Shown here: piece after piece, positions 53,912 to 63,893 of the stretch
Layout: each line of letters opens with the position of its first letter
How positions within the stretch are numbered: the stretch's first letter is position 1
Assembly: GCA_964030785.1 (NCBI GenBank)
Contig: OZ034974.1
Span: 47,188,003-47,252,002, forward strand
Direction: 5' to 3'
Source: Siderastrea siderea
Lineage: Eukaryota > Cnidaria > Anthozoa > Scleractinia > Rhizangiidae
Length of the DNA stretch: 64,000 nt
Notes under the pieces: model-generated
Seen by the model: the letters and a program-made list of their open reading frames with translations, nothing else
What the model was told of the DNA's origin: nothing
Database searches by the model: none
Made by a program: the position numbers and the translations under genes

Positions 53912-54074
53912 TGAAAACTATAGGCTCAGTCTCCAGCCGTGAGTGTCTCGATGCGCCCGCGATTCTCGGGGAATCGCGGGAATTTCTCGAATTCGCGGGA
54001 AATTCGCGGGAATTTCTCGAGAATCGCGGGCGCATCGAGACACTCACGGCTGGAGACTGAGCCTATGAAAACTA
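53912..54074. mobile_element. 145-bp fold-back MITE with 9-bp TSD (MULE-like)
   Basis: The element 53921-54065 starts TAGGCTCAGTCTCCAGCCGT and ends with the exact reverse complement. The arms are about 48 bp and appear perfect, around a centre of GCGGGAATTTCTCGA-type repeats. TGAAAACTA flanks it on both sides (53912-53920 and 54066-54074). A 9-bp duplication is characteristic of Mutator-like elements. Confidence 0.8.
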
Positions 54075-57000
54075 CGGCTTTGACTCTGAGGCCGCCATCT
54101 CTTTTTATTTCACTGGCGCGCACGTTTCAGGAATCTGGGTACTAGGAAAATGAGTAACCAATCAGACAAAAGTCTCCTTTGTTCCCGCTGTGGACAGCGG
54201 GATTCTGTGAGCAATATAAACATGGTGGAAGAGCGTGGTCGATATGTACAGCGTTCGTTTTTACGTGCTAAACAGGAATGGTAACTTTTTTCAAAGACAG
54301 CTTAGAGAGAAAAACATCGGGGCTGTTTTTACAACGGTTTTGTGGAAGTGTGTTAGGCCAACCTAGTACGATGTGGTATTTTTATCGGCGCTCGCAGCCT
54401 GCAGTGGCGAGAACCGTCTGTGCAAGATCTCGAGGCAGTCAGTTTTAACGCTAACCCTGGATTCTTTGAAAGACAAGGGGACATGGTGGAAGTGGAAAAC
54501 TTGTTAAAAGGTAAGTGAACAGATTTTGGTTTTTAAAAAATCACAACCTGAGCATATAAGAGCATATTAAGGAAGCTTGCATTGTCTTGTGCGGTTCTAA
54601 GTGAGCTAAGGCTTAAGCACAACGACTAGCGGTATTTTTAAAATACGGTCGTTATTTTAAAATAAAGCATTGTGCACACTCTTTAAGCTTGTGTAATTAT
54701 ATGTAGAAAAAAGCATGTTCACATTATAGAATATTTACGGGTCAAGAAATTGATTTTCTTTGGTAAAAGAATCATAAAATGCTGTTTTCTTAACCAATGA
54801 ATTTCTAGATTATTATGTATATTCTCCTTGTTGTTATGAGGAGTTCTGTGAAAATTCAAAAGAGAATGTGGTGCTCGATCACAAGGTACAGTGATGATCG
54901 AAGCAAGATATCAGTGATATTTCTTTCTTAATTTGCTGTTTGTTGATCTTAACTTAAATGTCTTACACAGTAGTCAAAATATTCACAATGTTTGTTAAAT
55001 TTGAATGTGTTTTGCAATATTTTTTGGCTAATTAAACTTTTAAACTGACCTGGGCTACATTGTACAAGGCTTCTGATACTATGCGATGGTGCGATTTCAC
55101 ACAATTGATCTTGAATCGTATCCAATCGCATAATCCATGAGAAATCTTTAAATTGATAAAAATTGCATAAGCTGGCCAAAGTAACAAACATAAAATTCTA
55201 ATTTAAGGCTATTTAGCATTGGAAACACCATGCAGAGCCTATGAAATCTTCAACGTTGTTGTGAATCTCATGACAGTACGTGTTCTATGAGAAATCTTCT
55301 CCAGAGAAATCGCATAATTTGCCGCATAATAAACCTTTTCTGCCGCAAAAATGTGACTTCCTGGAAATTCCGCATAATTGCCCAATATTTTTCGCACCCT
55401 ATCAGAAGGCCTGATTGTAGCATGGCTTTTCAGTTCATGTTTCAACACTAGCAAATGACAGTTGTTAGACCATCCGGATATTTTCACTGTGTACTTTTCA
55501 CTGTGTACCCTTGTCTGAATGACCTCTTGCTGTTTTTAAAACTTATGCTGAAAGTAAGGTTTAGAAGCTTGAGTTGTTTTATAAAATTAAAGTATTATGA
55601 TTGAATATTTTATATGACCTCAGTTTTTTATAACTTTGGACTTAACTTTGACTGTTTTGAAATCCACCTTATATTTTGATTCGCCATTTTAGACAGAAAA
55701 GCAGTATAGCTCCTACATTTTGTGGACTCTGACTTTGTGATTGGAATAATGTATAAAAAAAAAACAGCAAATGTAAATTATGATAAACAGAGAAATATTT
55801 AAGGGATGGGCTAGTACAGTTGATATGATGCTGAGCTTTTAAAAGTGGCGTTGAAAGTGGTTGTTGTGTGCATACTGTACTAATATGTGCTATGTACAAG
55901 TGATCAGAAAACATATAGTGTACAATGTTCCTTGACTCAAGGAGCTTAAATGTTTTTTCTTCTGACTTAATTCCTTGAATTCACTGTCACTCATCAGTAC
56001 TCTAAGCTAAATTTTTTCCCAGGTCGCCTTTTGGCTACTCACACCGGTAAAAAAGTCGCCAGATACCAAATTTTGGTCGCCAAAAAGCGTTTTTTTCCTC
56101 ATTGGTATACATTTAATTATGCTAATTCTTGGCTTTGAAACATTCTGTTTTCAATCACCATGTTTTTCCAACAAATATGGACTGTTTCTGGCATCACAGG
56201 GCAAGAAATTGCGCCCAAGTAACCAAAAGTCTTCACTACATTCTATTTTTAATACTGGAAGATTCACCGGAAAAGTTTCCATGTGAGTAAAGTAATAGAG
56301 TGTGACTGTGTAGTTGAGACTTGATTCCTGAATTCTGTAGTTTGTTTGTTTACCATCAAACCTACTCTGGTCCAAACACCTTTTCTGTACAAGTGGTCTT
56401 TTAAGAGAACACTTAATTTATCCAAAACAAAAACAAAAAACAAGAACAATAATAAAAGGCGATACAAACCGAAAAACACCCGGTTGAGTTCACTGCAGGA
56501 CCCGAATTTGCGACCCTACACCCATAACACAAGCATTTTTTCTTGAATTCTGTGATCCACAATGTTTATTTTCAGTAGGTGTTTAAATGCTAGTAATTTT
56601 GGACAAGTAAACATTCGCATAAAAGAGCTCTGTTAAATGCCTTGAAAACAAGATACCTTTTCTTGTATCCAACAAATTTGTAACGTATACAAATCACCTG
56701 ATCAGTCTCACTGTTCTCTGAGGTTTTAAATCAAGTGGAAATCAAACCAGAAAGTGGACGAAGTATTCCTAAGTGAAAATTATTACCATTCTCCTCATAT
56801 ATGGAGCTGTAAATATGAAATATTGTCCTGCAAAAATTATTCAAACTTTCTACAAAACTGTTGCGTGCTTAATGCGTCTGTATTGTAATTTATTTAAGCA
56901 CTTGTTTTTCAACTTCAGAAAAACTGCAATGCCTGGAAAGAAAATTCTTTTTCATGAATGAAAATATCTTTCATTAAAAAAAAAAAAAAAAAGAAAACCA

Positions 57001-57143
57001 AACCTGAACAGAATTACTTGTTGTTTTTCAGTGTTCTGTCCATTTTAATAGACTGAGTGATTTTATTCGGCTTGTGATTTCAAAGCTGAGACTTATGCAA
57101 ATTCTGTGTAGAACGTAATTTGATATCACACTGTCTCGTTTTC
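54075..57143. other. No supported gene; one possible first exon
   Basis: At about 54484-54511, an ATG-led segment (MVEVENLLK) runs into a GTAAGT donor and could be a first coding exon, but no downstream exon was matched. Short ORFs elsewhere lack support. An A-run lies at about 56975-56993. Confidence 0.3.
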
Positions 57144-57503
57144 TTGGTTGTTTACCATTTACAGGGGCAAACCGGTTGATCTACGGTTTATGCAAATGGC
57201 AAGGAAAGCCCTCCCGAATGGGAAATTCTGTTCGAGATAAACATGTACCATTTGTGCGATTCGCTCTAATTTACATACAGTCTGGAACTAGTCTGACAAT
57301 TGGCGTAGGTCTTGGAACTGGTAGAAAAAAGTAAATGGAACACAATTTTCCGTTTGGATATTCCGGTTGGGAATTTTGGAGTACCTCTGAAGACATTCGG
57401 TTTATTTCGGAAATTTCCGATTGGGCGAACCAAAATAGTCTTCCCATTTACATTCCAACCGAAATTTTTTCCGGATTTTTTCGGTAAATGGTAAACACTC
57501 CAA
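57144..57503. mobile_element. ~360-bp MITE, TIR core GTTTACCATTTAC
   Basis: TTGGTTGTTTACCATTTAC at the left is mirrored by GTAAATGGTAAACACTCCAA at the right. The interior is rich in TTCCGGTT/AACCGAAA motifs, with no coding capacity or clear target duplication. Confidence 0.55.
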
Positions 57504-58663
57504 GCCTTGTCACTTGAAACCTGATCAACAAGGAAAAGAACCCTGCAAAAACTTTGTTCTTCATGTTGATACAAGACAACTTTATGCTAACTAGCTACGA
57601 GGGGCTACGGCTGGAGAAAAGTTGATTTTGTGCCTTAAGTCTGTAGGTTTCTAGATCGATCTTGTTATGTACATTTTAGTTTTCATGAATAGCCACTCTT
57701 AGATCCAAAAATCAAATTGTGATGCATACACACGCAACGCAACCAAAACACTGAACTGAGGAAAATATCAGGGAAACTGATACTAAAAAAGGTGTTTACA
57801 TGGATAAACTTCATTTTGTCTGTATTAACAATTGAAAAAGAGAGGGAGAACATCTTACAGGTAGCTCCTTACCACCCAAACAGAAGTCGCGAAATTGGCA
57901 ACCTTTGCAGAAATTTTATTCGCTGGAATTTTTTTCTACTCGCCATGGCAACCAAAACGGTCGCAGCTTGGAGTGCTGCTCATGTAGTCATTGTTATTTG
58001 GCAGTCTGCCATGTTCTCTTAAAAAGGCTTCATCCCATTTTCTTAGTTTCTCCTTCACAAGGTGTCGCTCTATTAAAACATATGTTTGGACTTTGCTTAG
58101 AACTGAGTCATACTTCTTTCGATAAAAGTGTGCTTTGGGTTTTTTTAAACTATTTGTTTCTGCCGGTCAATCTCCGAGACCTCTGGTGATTTCCCTGGTA
58201 CTAGTTCTAGGGCCTTTGCTTTCTTTGACTGAATTGTTCTATGTTAGATCTTTGTTTTGTGACTGGATTTTTCTTTTCTTGCTAGCTGGTGGCTCAGTTG
58301 GGCATTCCTTTTCACAGAAAGCAGTTTGTTGCATGTTTGAGTCATCCATGATATTTTTCCACTGGATGTTTCATTATTCAGGAACACACCTGGATCCACA
58401 TCCTTATCACTTGTGATGTTTTAAGTCATGTCAAGATCTGCTCACAGATCTTCAAGAATTACTTCAAGAGTAGTGTCCCCTTGCTGATCTTCACAATTAA
58501 TTTTTTTTGAGAAGTACTGGCTCATTGTTGATCTTTAGAAATTACTAGTTCAGTGGATTTGTCAATGTTTCTTGTATTTACGTACTGTATGTCTTCATCA
58601 TATTCAGGCTGTTCATCAAGGGATGGCTGTAGATCTCCTGTTTCCAGAGGCTGATGCAATTCT
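57504..58663. other. No supported feature
   Basis: Short plus-strand ORFs at 57792-58416 overlap in different frames and lack recognisable domains. Confidence 0.3.
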
Positions 58664-59297
58664 TCAGATCTGCTCTCTCTCAAGCATTAAAGTGAGTTTG
58701 CCATTTTTATCCCTCATCTTGTAAAGATAAAGCTGATCAGGCCTGACAGACAAATCCCTCCCAGGTTTCTTCCAAGTACCAGCATATCTTGCTGAAATTG
58801 TTGGATCTGAAGGGATGAAGTTGAGGCCCTTGTTCTTTGCTGTTTGATTCTCCTTGTGCATCAACAAATTCCACAGAACCATCTTCCCTCCATTTCCACC
58901 ACACTCAAGGTCCAGGTCTTAGAAAATCTTGGAGGGATGTGTCTGCCACAAGCTGGATCTCTTAATTATCAGTTCCTCGCATCACTGATGCAGTCTCATT
59001 TGACCTATAAACTTCTGTAAACTGAAGTTCCCTTAGGCATTCCCTTCGGGTTGGTAAAAAAGCTAGCTGGTCAGAATCTTTTGCACCTGACACACCTAGC
59101 ATGTATAGGACGTGTGGAACTTCTATCGTTGATTGAATGTCTACCCCTTTCCCACCATGCCTCTCCTTGTACTCTTGACTGGTAAAATGTACAGCAGGAT
59201 CGTATACTTCTCTCACCAGGAGCCCGTTTCTTGAAAGTCCCGGTAACTTTTCGGGCCCGGAGCCATAATTTGTAATCAAAATCTATAGAACGGTGGC
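58664..59297 (-). pseudogene. Unrecognised ORF cluster truncated by Polinton copy 2
   Basis: Two open minus-strand segments, 59279-58962 (SRNGLLVREVYDPAVHFTSQ...) and 58882-58664 (NFIPSDPTISARYAGTWKKP...), look protein-like and lie head to tail in different frames, separated by stops. They could be exons or fragments of one broken gene of host or transposon origin. I recognise no family. The upstream end meets the terminus of the second Polinton at 59298. Confidence 0.35.
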
Positions 59298-59372
59298 AGT
59301 AGTTATATAGTTGGGGGTTCGAGATCATTTTTTAAAAATGCTCTCAAAACCAAACCCAACTATGAAACTACT
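59298..59372. repeat. Terminal hairpin of Polinton copy 2
   Basis: AGTAGTTATATAGTTGGGGG and ATCATTTTTT pair with AAAAATGCT and CCCAACTATGAAACTACT. The stem is conserved although the loop-proximal bases differ from copy 1. Confidence 0.75.
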
Positions 59373-59380
59373 TTCCATTT

Positions 59381-59590
59381 GATGGAATCTATATATTTTT
59401 CCATTTAATAGAATCTATATATTTTTCCATTTGATGGAATCTATATATTTTTCCATTTGATGGAATCTATATATTTTTCCATTTAATAGAATCTATATAT
59501 TTTTCCATTTAATGGAATCTATATATTTTTCCATTTGATAGAATCTATATATTTTTTCATTTGATGGAATCTATATATTTTATTTTATTA
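59381..59590. repeat. 26-bp subterminal iterons
   Basis: Eight or nine tandem copies of GATGGAATCTATATATTTTT plus CCATTT, with A/G variation at two positions. The same GGAATCTATAT unit occurs fewer times in the copy 1 TIRs. Confidence 0.85.
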
Positions 59591-59764
59591 TGGTACAAAT
59601 GCATTTTCCATCGCGTGACTTCATACAACAGGAAGTCTTGAAATTCTCGGAAAAGCAGACAGTCTTAAGATTATTGGAAAACAGGAAGTTTATGATGTAA
59701 TGGGACTTTCCCGAAGAAATGAGTCATCAGATTTCTATTGTGATACTTGTGAGATTTAGACCAA

Positions 59765-59785
59765 CACAGCTGTGTCGTGACGTCA
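59765..59785 (+). promoter_or_regulatory. E-box/CRE pair upstream of VLTF3-like gene (copy 2)
   Basis: ACACAGCTGTGT then TGACGTCA at 59778-59785, 46 bp before the ATG at 59832. An ATATAATAGTATAGA box sits directly at the start codon. Confidence 0.45.
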
Positions 59786-59831
59786 TGTTGTAAGTACATA
59801 AAAGAAATAATATCTCATATAATAGTATAGA

Positions 59832-60410
59832 ATGAATTGTAACAAGGAATTACATGATGAACTGAAAGAATCAGGAGATATTGTTTGTCCTTTTTGTGAC
59901 CAAAAATTGGAAGATTCTAATGAAAAACCACAAGATCGTTTAGTGAAATATTATTCATGCTGTGATAATCAGTATATTATTAACGATGATGGGATGTTAG
60001 CATGTCTAAGTTGTGGTATTGTTCAAGGATATAAATCATCAGTAGAGTATGTTAATTTTTATGAGAACAGACATAAACTGAAGAGGAAATCTATTTACCA
60101 TCGTGAGTATCATATAAATAATACGATTCTAGATATTGAACAAAAATATAATATAGAAATATCATACCATCAAAAATGTAAGATTGATAGAGTATTTGTA
60201 GAAATAGGTAAGATTCTTCCCCAAGTGAATGGAAACCGGAAAAGAATGATTAACATCAATTTCATTTTACGTGAAGTGTTAAGTATGATGAATTTACCAT
60301 TTGATATTCCAATCAGTAAATCGAAAAAAACATTGGCTTTATATGAAAGATATTGGAATCTAATTATATCACTTATTGGTGATAGAATGAAAGAGATCAT
60401 TGATGAGTGA
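59832..60410 (+). CDS. VLTF3-like late transcription factor, intact (copy 2)
   Basis: 192 residues. Cysteine pairs at 19/22 (CPFC), 43/44 (SCCD) and 58/61 (CLSC) form a zinc-ribbon-like head. A basic helical region follows (KRKSIYHREYHI at 85-96; NGNRKRM at about 133-139), then a conserved C-terminal patch (SKSKKTLALYERYWNLIISL at 162-181). This order matches the poxvirus VLTF-3 (A2-type) family found across large DNA viruses, where it activates late genes. Assignment is from motif order and needs profile confirmation. The gene lies just inside the terminus and reads inward, overlapping the convergent two-TM gene by 14 bp. Confidence 0.6.
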   Translation: MNCNKELHDELKESGDIVCPFCDQKLEDSNEKPQDRLVKYYSCCDNQYIINDDGMLACLSCGIVQGYKSSVEYVNFYENRHKLKRKSIYHREYHINNTILDIEQKYNIEISYHQKCKIDRVFVEIGKILPQVNGNRKRMININFILREVLSMMNLPFDIPISKSKKTLALYERYWNLIISLIGDRMKEIIDE

Positions 60411-60879
60411 AATATTTGTCATATTTTTCTAGGAATTTGTCAGCTGTGGGACTATTGTATGTAACATAATTATCTACGTTGTTCATTATTATGTGTAGAG
60501 AATGTGGTTGAAAATCGCCACCTCTCATGGTATCTTTGATTGTGTTTAACAAATGCTGGTAACTTTGGTAGGCGTGTCTACAATTTTGTATTTTGAGATC
60601 AAGATCTTTGTGTTTCATCCAACTCTGAATAATTACTGAGGCTGTTGAGATAGCAACAAGAGATATGCCAGATGTCGCTATTGCAGATGCAATTCCGCCC
60701 GTTGCGAAAATGATTGACAATGAATCGCCGAGTAATTTCCACTTTTTGAAACGTTTTGCAGCTTGTTTATAAGCCCAACACTTCCGATGATATGTTATGT
60801 AATACGATTTTAGTTCTTCTATCTGATCTTCAGTCAAATCACTTGATATATGATTCCAATTGAAAATATTTTTTGTCAT
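60397..60879 (-). CDS. Two-TM membrane protein, unknown (copy 2)
   Basis: 160 residues, starting MTKNIFNWNHISSDLTEDQI directly after a CCGTATAATAT box. A hydrophobic hairpin at about 50-85 (SLSIIFATGGIASAIATSGI, then SLVAISTASVII) and a helical C-terminal half with an MRG motif follow. About one third identical to 49638-50132 with the same gene position and spacing, so purifying constraint on topology is likely. No known family recognised. Confidence 0.65.
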   Translation of the reverse strand: MTKNIFNWNHISSDLTEDQIEELKSYYITYHRKCWAYKQAAKRFKKWKLLGDSLSIIFATGGIASAIATSGISLVAISTASVIIQSWMKHKDLDLKIQNCRHAYQSYQHLLNTIKDTMRGGDFQPHSLHIIMNNVDNYVTYNSPTADKFLEKYDKYFTHQ

Positions 60880-60882
60880 ATA

Positions 60883-61005
60883 TTATACGGTTACATTTTT
60901 TTTCTTCTTGAATGATAATTTAATACTATAGTATAATTTTCTGATGTTTTGAACCAATTTCTCGATACTATCGATGATTTCGATGATTAAAGTTGCTGTT
61001 TTCAT
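60883..61005 (-). CDS. Conserved 40-aa micro-ORF (copy 2)
   Basis: MKTATLIIEIIDSIEKLVQN then RKLYYSIKLSFKKKKNVTV. Same length and frame as 49512-49634 with four substitutions. Preceded by ATCTAACATAATAATATAT abutting the ATG; its stop codon overlaps the TATAATAT box of the next gene. Near-identity of this 123-bp segment against much greater divergence of both neighbours argues for strong selection or recent local gene conversion. Confidence 0.7.
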   Translation of the reverse strand: MKTATLIIEIIDSIEKLVQNIRKLYYSIKLSFKKKKNVTV

Positions 61006-61023
61006 ATATATTATTATGTTAGA

Positions 61024-61446
61024 TTATTCATTACTCTCAGGCTTTGAGGGAATATTTTCACTCTCAACTGAGATTGGTTGAGGGATACGTAACCATTCAA
61101 TGATACAACTCATATCCCAATTACTTGGAACTGTACTGAAATATGTGTAATAACCGGTCATATCGCTGTTGTAAAAAAATTCGATGCTATTGTTAAAATC
61201 CTTCTCTAATAAAGCACTTTTCGCATGATGATATCGATCCCATCTCTTTATCCATACATTAAGCACAATTACATTATTCAAATCAACAACACCATCACCA
61301 ATGTCTGTATTGTCAAACAATTTCAACCATGTATTTATTGTTTTTGGAATAGTGAGGTATTGTGAGAGCCTTCCAACCGATTCGTCCACGAATTTGCTCG
61401 TTTCTGAATTCTATTATAGCTTTATGTAATTCAACTTTTCATATGT
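61024..61446 (-). pseudogene. Unknown small gene (~121+ codons), frameshifted 5' end
   Basis: The main ORF is 61024-61389 (GTG-opened): hydrophilic with aromatic clusters (NVWIKRWDRYHHAKSA, GYYTYFSTVPSNWDMS) and an acidic C-terminus. Protein-like text continues upstream in another frame to an ATG at about 61443 that overlaps the fibre gene's stop, so one or two indels are likely. Only its last ~30 codons survive in the complete element. No family recognised. Its place among virion-class genes suggests an accessory structural or entry-related part, which is inference. Confidence 0.45.
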
Positions 61447-61911
61447 ATTCAATCAATAGTAACAGTTCCGCATTTTTTATAACCGAAGCCAGTTCTACAC
61501 CCATATGACCAAAAGCCAGTACTAAATTAATACTTATTGTCTGTAATCGAGTTGCTTTGGTTGAAGTGTAAGTGATTGATTGAGTTAAATGGTCACTGTG
61601 TTTTACTTTTAAAGAAATAGGCGTATATCGTCTTTTGACTTTGAAATAGAGCACTGTTATAGTTAATATGTGGCTATGATTTGGAATGATTATTTTGTCA
61701 CAACCATTTAATAAAAATGTGTTCCCATTTTTTGTATTCAATATCCCATTTATGTAATGAACAGAACCACGCAAACGATGTCCGTTTAAAGACAAATTTG
61801 TTTGCATTACCATTTGTCCATTTTCAATAACAAAAGCTGTGTCATAGACACTTGGATCAACATTTGAAATTGTTTCTTTAACACCATAAACTATTAGATG
61901 ACCAATTGTTA
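61439..61911 (-). pseudogene. Fibre-like protein, C-terminal fragment (copy 2)
   Basis: Open from the break at about 61911 to a TGA at 61439. It aligns with the copy 1 C-terminus (TIGHLIVYGVKE, PSVYDTAFVIENG, LSLNGH) and, unlike copy 1, runs without interruption through the T-run region into the last ~100 residues. This shows that the copy 1 stop at 49098 is secondary. The collagen stalk and repeats are lost with the truncated part. Confidence 0.65.
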
Positions 61912-61945
61912 AACATAGGCACGCATTGCGTGCTTGACCTATGTT
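61912..61945. repeat. 34-bp palindrome at truncation boundary
   Basis: AACATAGGCACGCATTGCGT and its mirror GCTTGACCTATGTT form a hairpin exactly where Polinton homology ends. It is a candidate rearrangement hotspot or the end of another inserted element. Confidence 0.55.
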
Positions 61946-62065
61946 GAAATGACAAGTCTTATCCTCGCTTATTTGCGATTTTTAAGACATACTCTGAGGA
62001 CAAAACAACACGCGATTATTCTTGCAAATACTTCCCCCCTCCACTATAGCACCTGAGTGCATAAA

Positions 62066-62275
62066 GCCCAGTTCAGACGCCGCACCTCCCATGTGTCGTA
62101 CCAAGTAGTACGTAGTTTTTTGGCAGTTGTACGGTGTCCAAATGAGTTTTTTCGACAGATTTCAATTAGGCAAGCCAAAATCTCAGAGTACGGCAAAGTT
62201 TGCCACTTAAATACGACCTAGGAGCGAAAATGTATTTGGTACGGCCCATGAGAGGTACGGCGTCTGAACTAGGCC
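62066..62275. mobile_element. ~210-bp MITE, TIR core GTTCAGACGCCG
   Basis: GCCCAGTTCAGACGCCGCAC at the left is mirrored at the right (GGTACGGCGTCTGAACTAGG). The interior has GTACGG / CCGTAC motifs and no ORF. Confidence 0.6.
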
Positions 62276-62712
62276 TAAAACAGCTTTTTCGTTTACTCAG
62301 CAATACCCTTGGAATGCAAAAAAACATCCCGCTAAAAACCCAGTTGGACCAAAATTGGAGATAGAGCAACCATCGGGCTAGTAGGCTACAGGCTAAAAAG
62401 TCAAACTGACACTAGAACAAAACGACTGCATAAAAACTTCAAATTAAATTTAAAACTGAAACCTCAGTTAAGGTCAACTAATGATTGTCTGCATATTACT
62501 GAAGAATATAAATCCAGCTCACAACAAGATGTGAAAGAAATAAGTGTAGTAGATAATAATTTGAGGAGAGGACAGTCATTGCGGTCATGTTAAAATGTAG
62601 CCTGCAGACTGTGCAGACTGCAGACCATGCAGACTACGCAGACTGGTATTTTGTTTTCTTTAAGTAAACTGTGATTTGTTGTACTTTCTAGGACTTTTCA
62701 CTTTTTGTCGTG
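62276..62712. other. No gene; short GCAGACT repeat
   Basis: Five near-copies of GCAGACT lie at about 62604-62645. Otherwise nothing is supported. Confidence 0.4.
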
Positions 62713-62716
62713 TTAA

Positions 62717-63363
62717 GGTGATTCCATCGAAAAAGAAGTTGTAATGAGAATTTGTTGAAACTTTGCACAGTTACTAATTACACCTAGTACATTAAAAAAA
62801 TAAAATAAAAAGAGGGGGTCACCGTGTCTGATTTCACGCTACGGGGCTGTAGTATATAGGTACTTTGCTATCTTTAGACAGCAATATTGAAAAAACCTAT
62901 CCTTGTACTAGAGACACCCATTACTTCAACAAAGTTATAACTAGCAATGAAACATAAGCATTATTCTTATGATAAGAGTAGAATGTTACAGTAAAACGTC
63001 TTAAAATTGCCGTAACAATGAAACTAATTTGAAATAATAGGCAAATCGAGCGTCCGCACGGTTCCAGTGAAAAGCCTAAAATCTGGCTGTAGTAGTGAAT
63101 CAACCGGAATATTTCAAAATTGAATAATGAAAAGTTCTTCAAATTTGAATATATCATGTAAAGTCGTATTTTCCTTAAATAAATGGAATAAAAAAGTGGG
63201 GTCACCGAGTTCGTTAAGGAGAAAACGACCATTTATTTCTCTGAACAGCTCAGCTTCCATAGAAAACCTATCAAGTTCCGAACGCGCGCGCGCTCGTGCG
63301 CGCGCTAATCACGCAGAAAATGATGCGCAGAAAGGATGCGCAATGCAATTGAATGGAATCACC
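62717..63363. mobile_element. TTAA-flanked non-autonomous transposon (piggyBac-type target)
   Basis: GGTGATTCCAT at the left end is mirrored by ATGGAATCACC at the right. TTAA flanks both ends (62713-62716 and 63364-63367), the piggyBac target and duplication. No transposase is present. Internally GGGGTCACCG occurs twice in direct orientation (about 62816 and 63199). Confidence 0.55.
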
Positions 63364-63575
63364 TTAATTAAGATGACATGGCCAGCAGCTGGCCGAGTTC
63401 TCCAAAAAATGCCCCGCTGTAAGGAATTCTCGAACAATTTCGACAGAAAGATTCGCACCTTCTGGGATTATTTCATATTCCTTTGCCAGACGATTCAAAA
63501 GTACATTTTGGTTTTGCAGTTAACGAAGTTTCCGAGCTTGAGCGTACCGTGAACTCGCCATGTTACCGTATACAT

Positions 63576-63893
63576 TACAGGTTTATAAACCTACAGACAC
63601 GCTTGAACAAGCTAATCTATGCAAATTGCTATCTTAAACACGTCGCTAAAAAAATTCAAAAACCATATGTTCCCGTATATGATAAAACCAAGAAAGAAAT
63701 CATTTCTATGTCGGCTGGAAAATCTGTGGATGTGACTGAGATAAATCATGGTCACAACATCGTAAACTAAAACTAAACCGCATTTTGGGAAGAGAAAACA
63801 GGTTTAAAAACCTACTGACACGCTTGAATAAACAAGCTAATTTATGCAAATTGCAATCTTATAAACACGTCGCTATAAATTTCAAATTACCAA
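63576..63893. repeat. Direct duplication of a ~95-bp block
   Basis: A block with CTACAGACACGCTTGAACAA, CTATGCAAATTGC and AAACACGTCGCTA at 63576-63670 recurs at about 63801-63893 with moderate divergence, a period of about 225 bp. A 95-aa ORF (63483-63770) crosses the first copy but shows no known domain. Confidence 0.55.

Larger units (their letters stand above)
59298..61911. mobile_element. Truncated second Polinton (right-end fragment, inverted)
   Basis: Starts with AGTAGTTATATAG and the same terminal hairpin as the complete element. It continues, in mirror order to 51058-48900, through VLTF3-like gene, two-TM gene, micro-ORF, a 121-codon gene and the 3' end of the fibre-like gene. Homology stops at about 61911 beside a small palindrome (61912-61945), so the other terminus and about 15 kb are missing. 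Protein identity to copy 1 ranges from about one third to near-complete, so it is a different lineage, not a recent duplicate. Confidence 0.9.

Noticed and set aside
54484..54511. ATG segment followed by a GTAAGT donor, possible first exon
   Set aside because: Only nine codons and no matching downstream exon could be found.
56970..56995. A-run as evidence of a retroposed gene
   Set aside because: No upstream cDNA-like ORF or target duplication was visible.
58281..58310. GGTGGCTCAGTTGG resembling a tRNA A-box
   Set aside because: No B-box or stems follow; a single short match is expected by chance.
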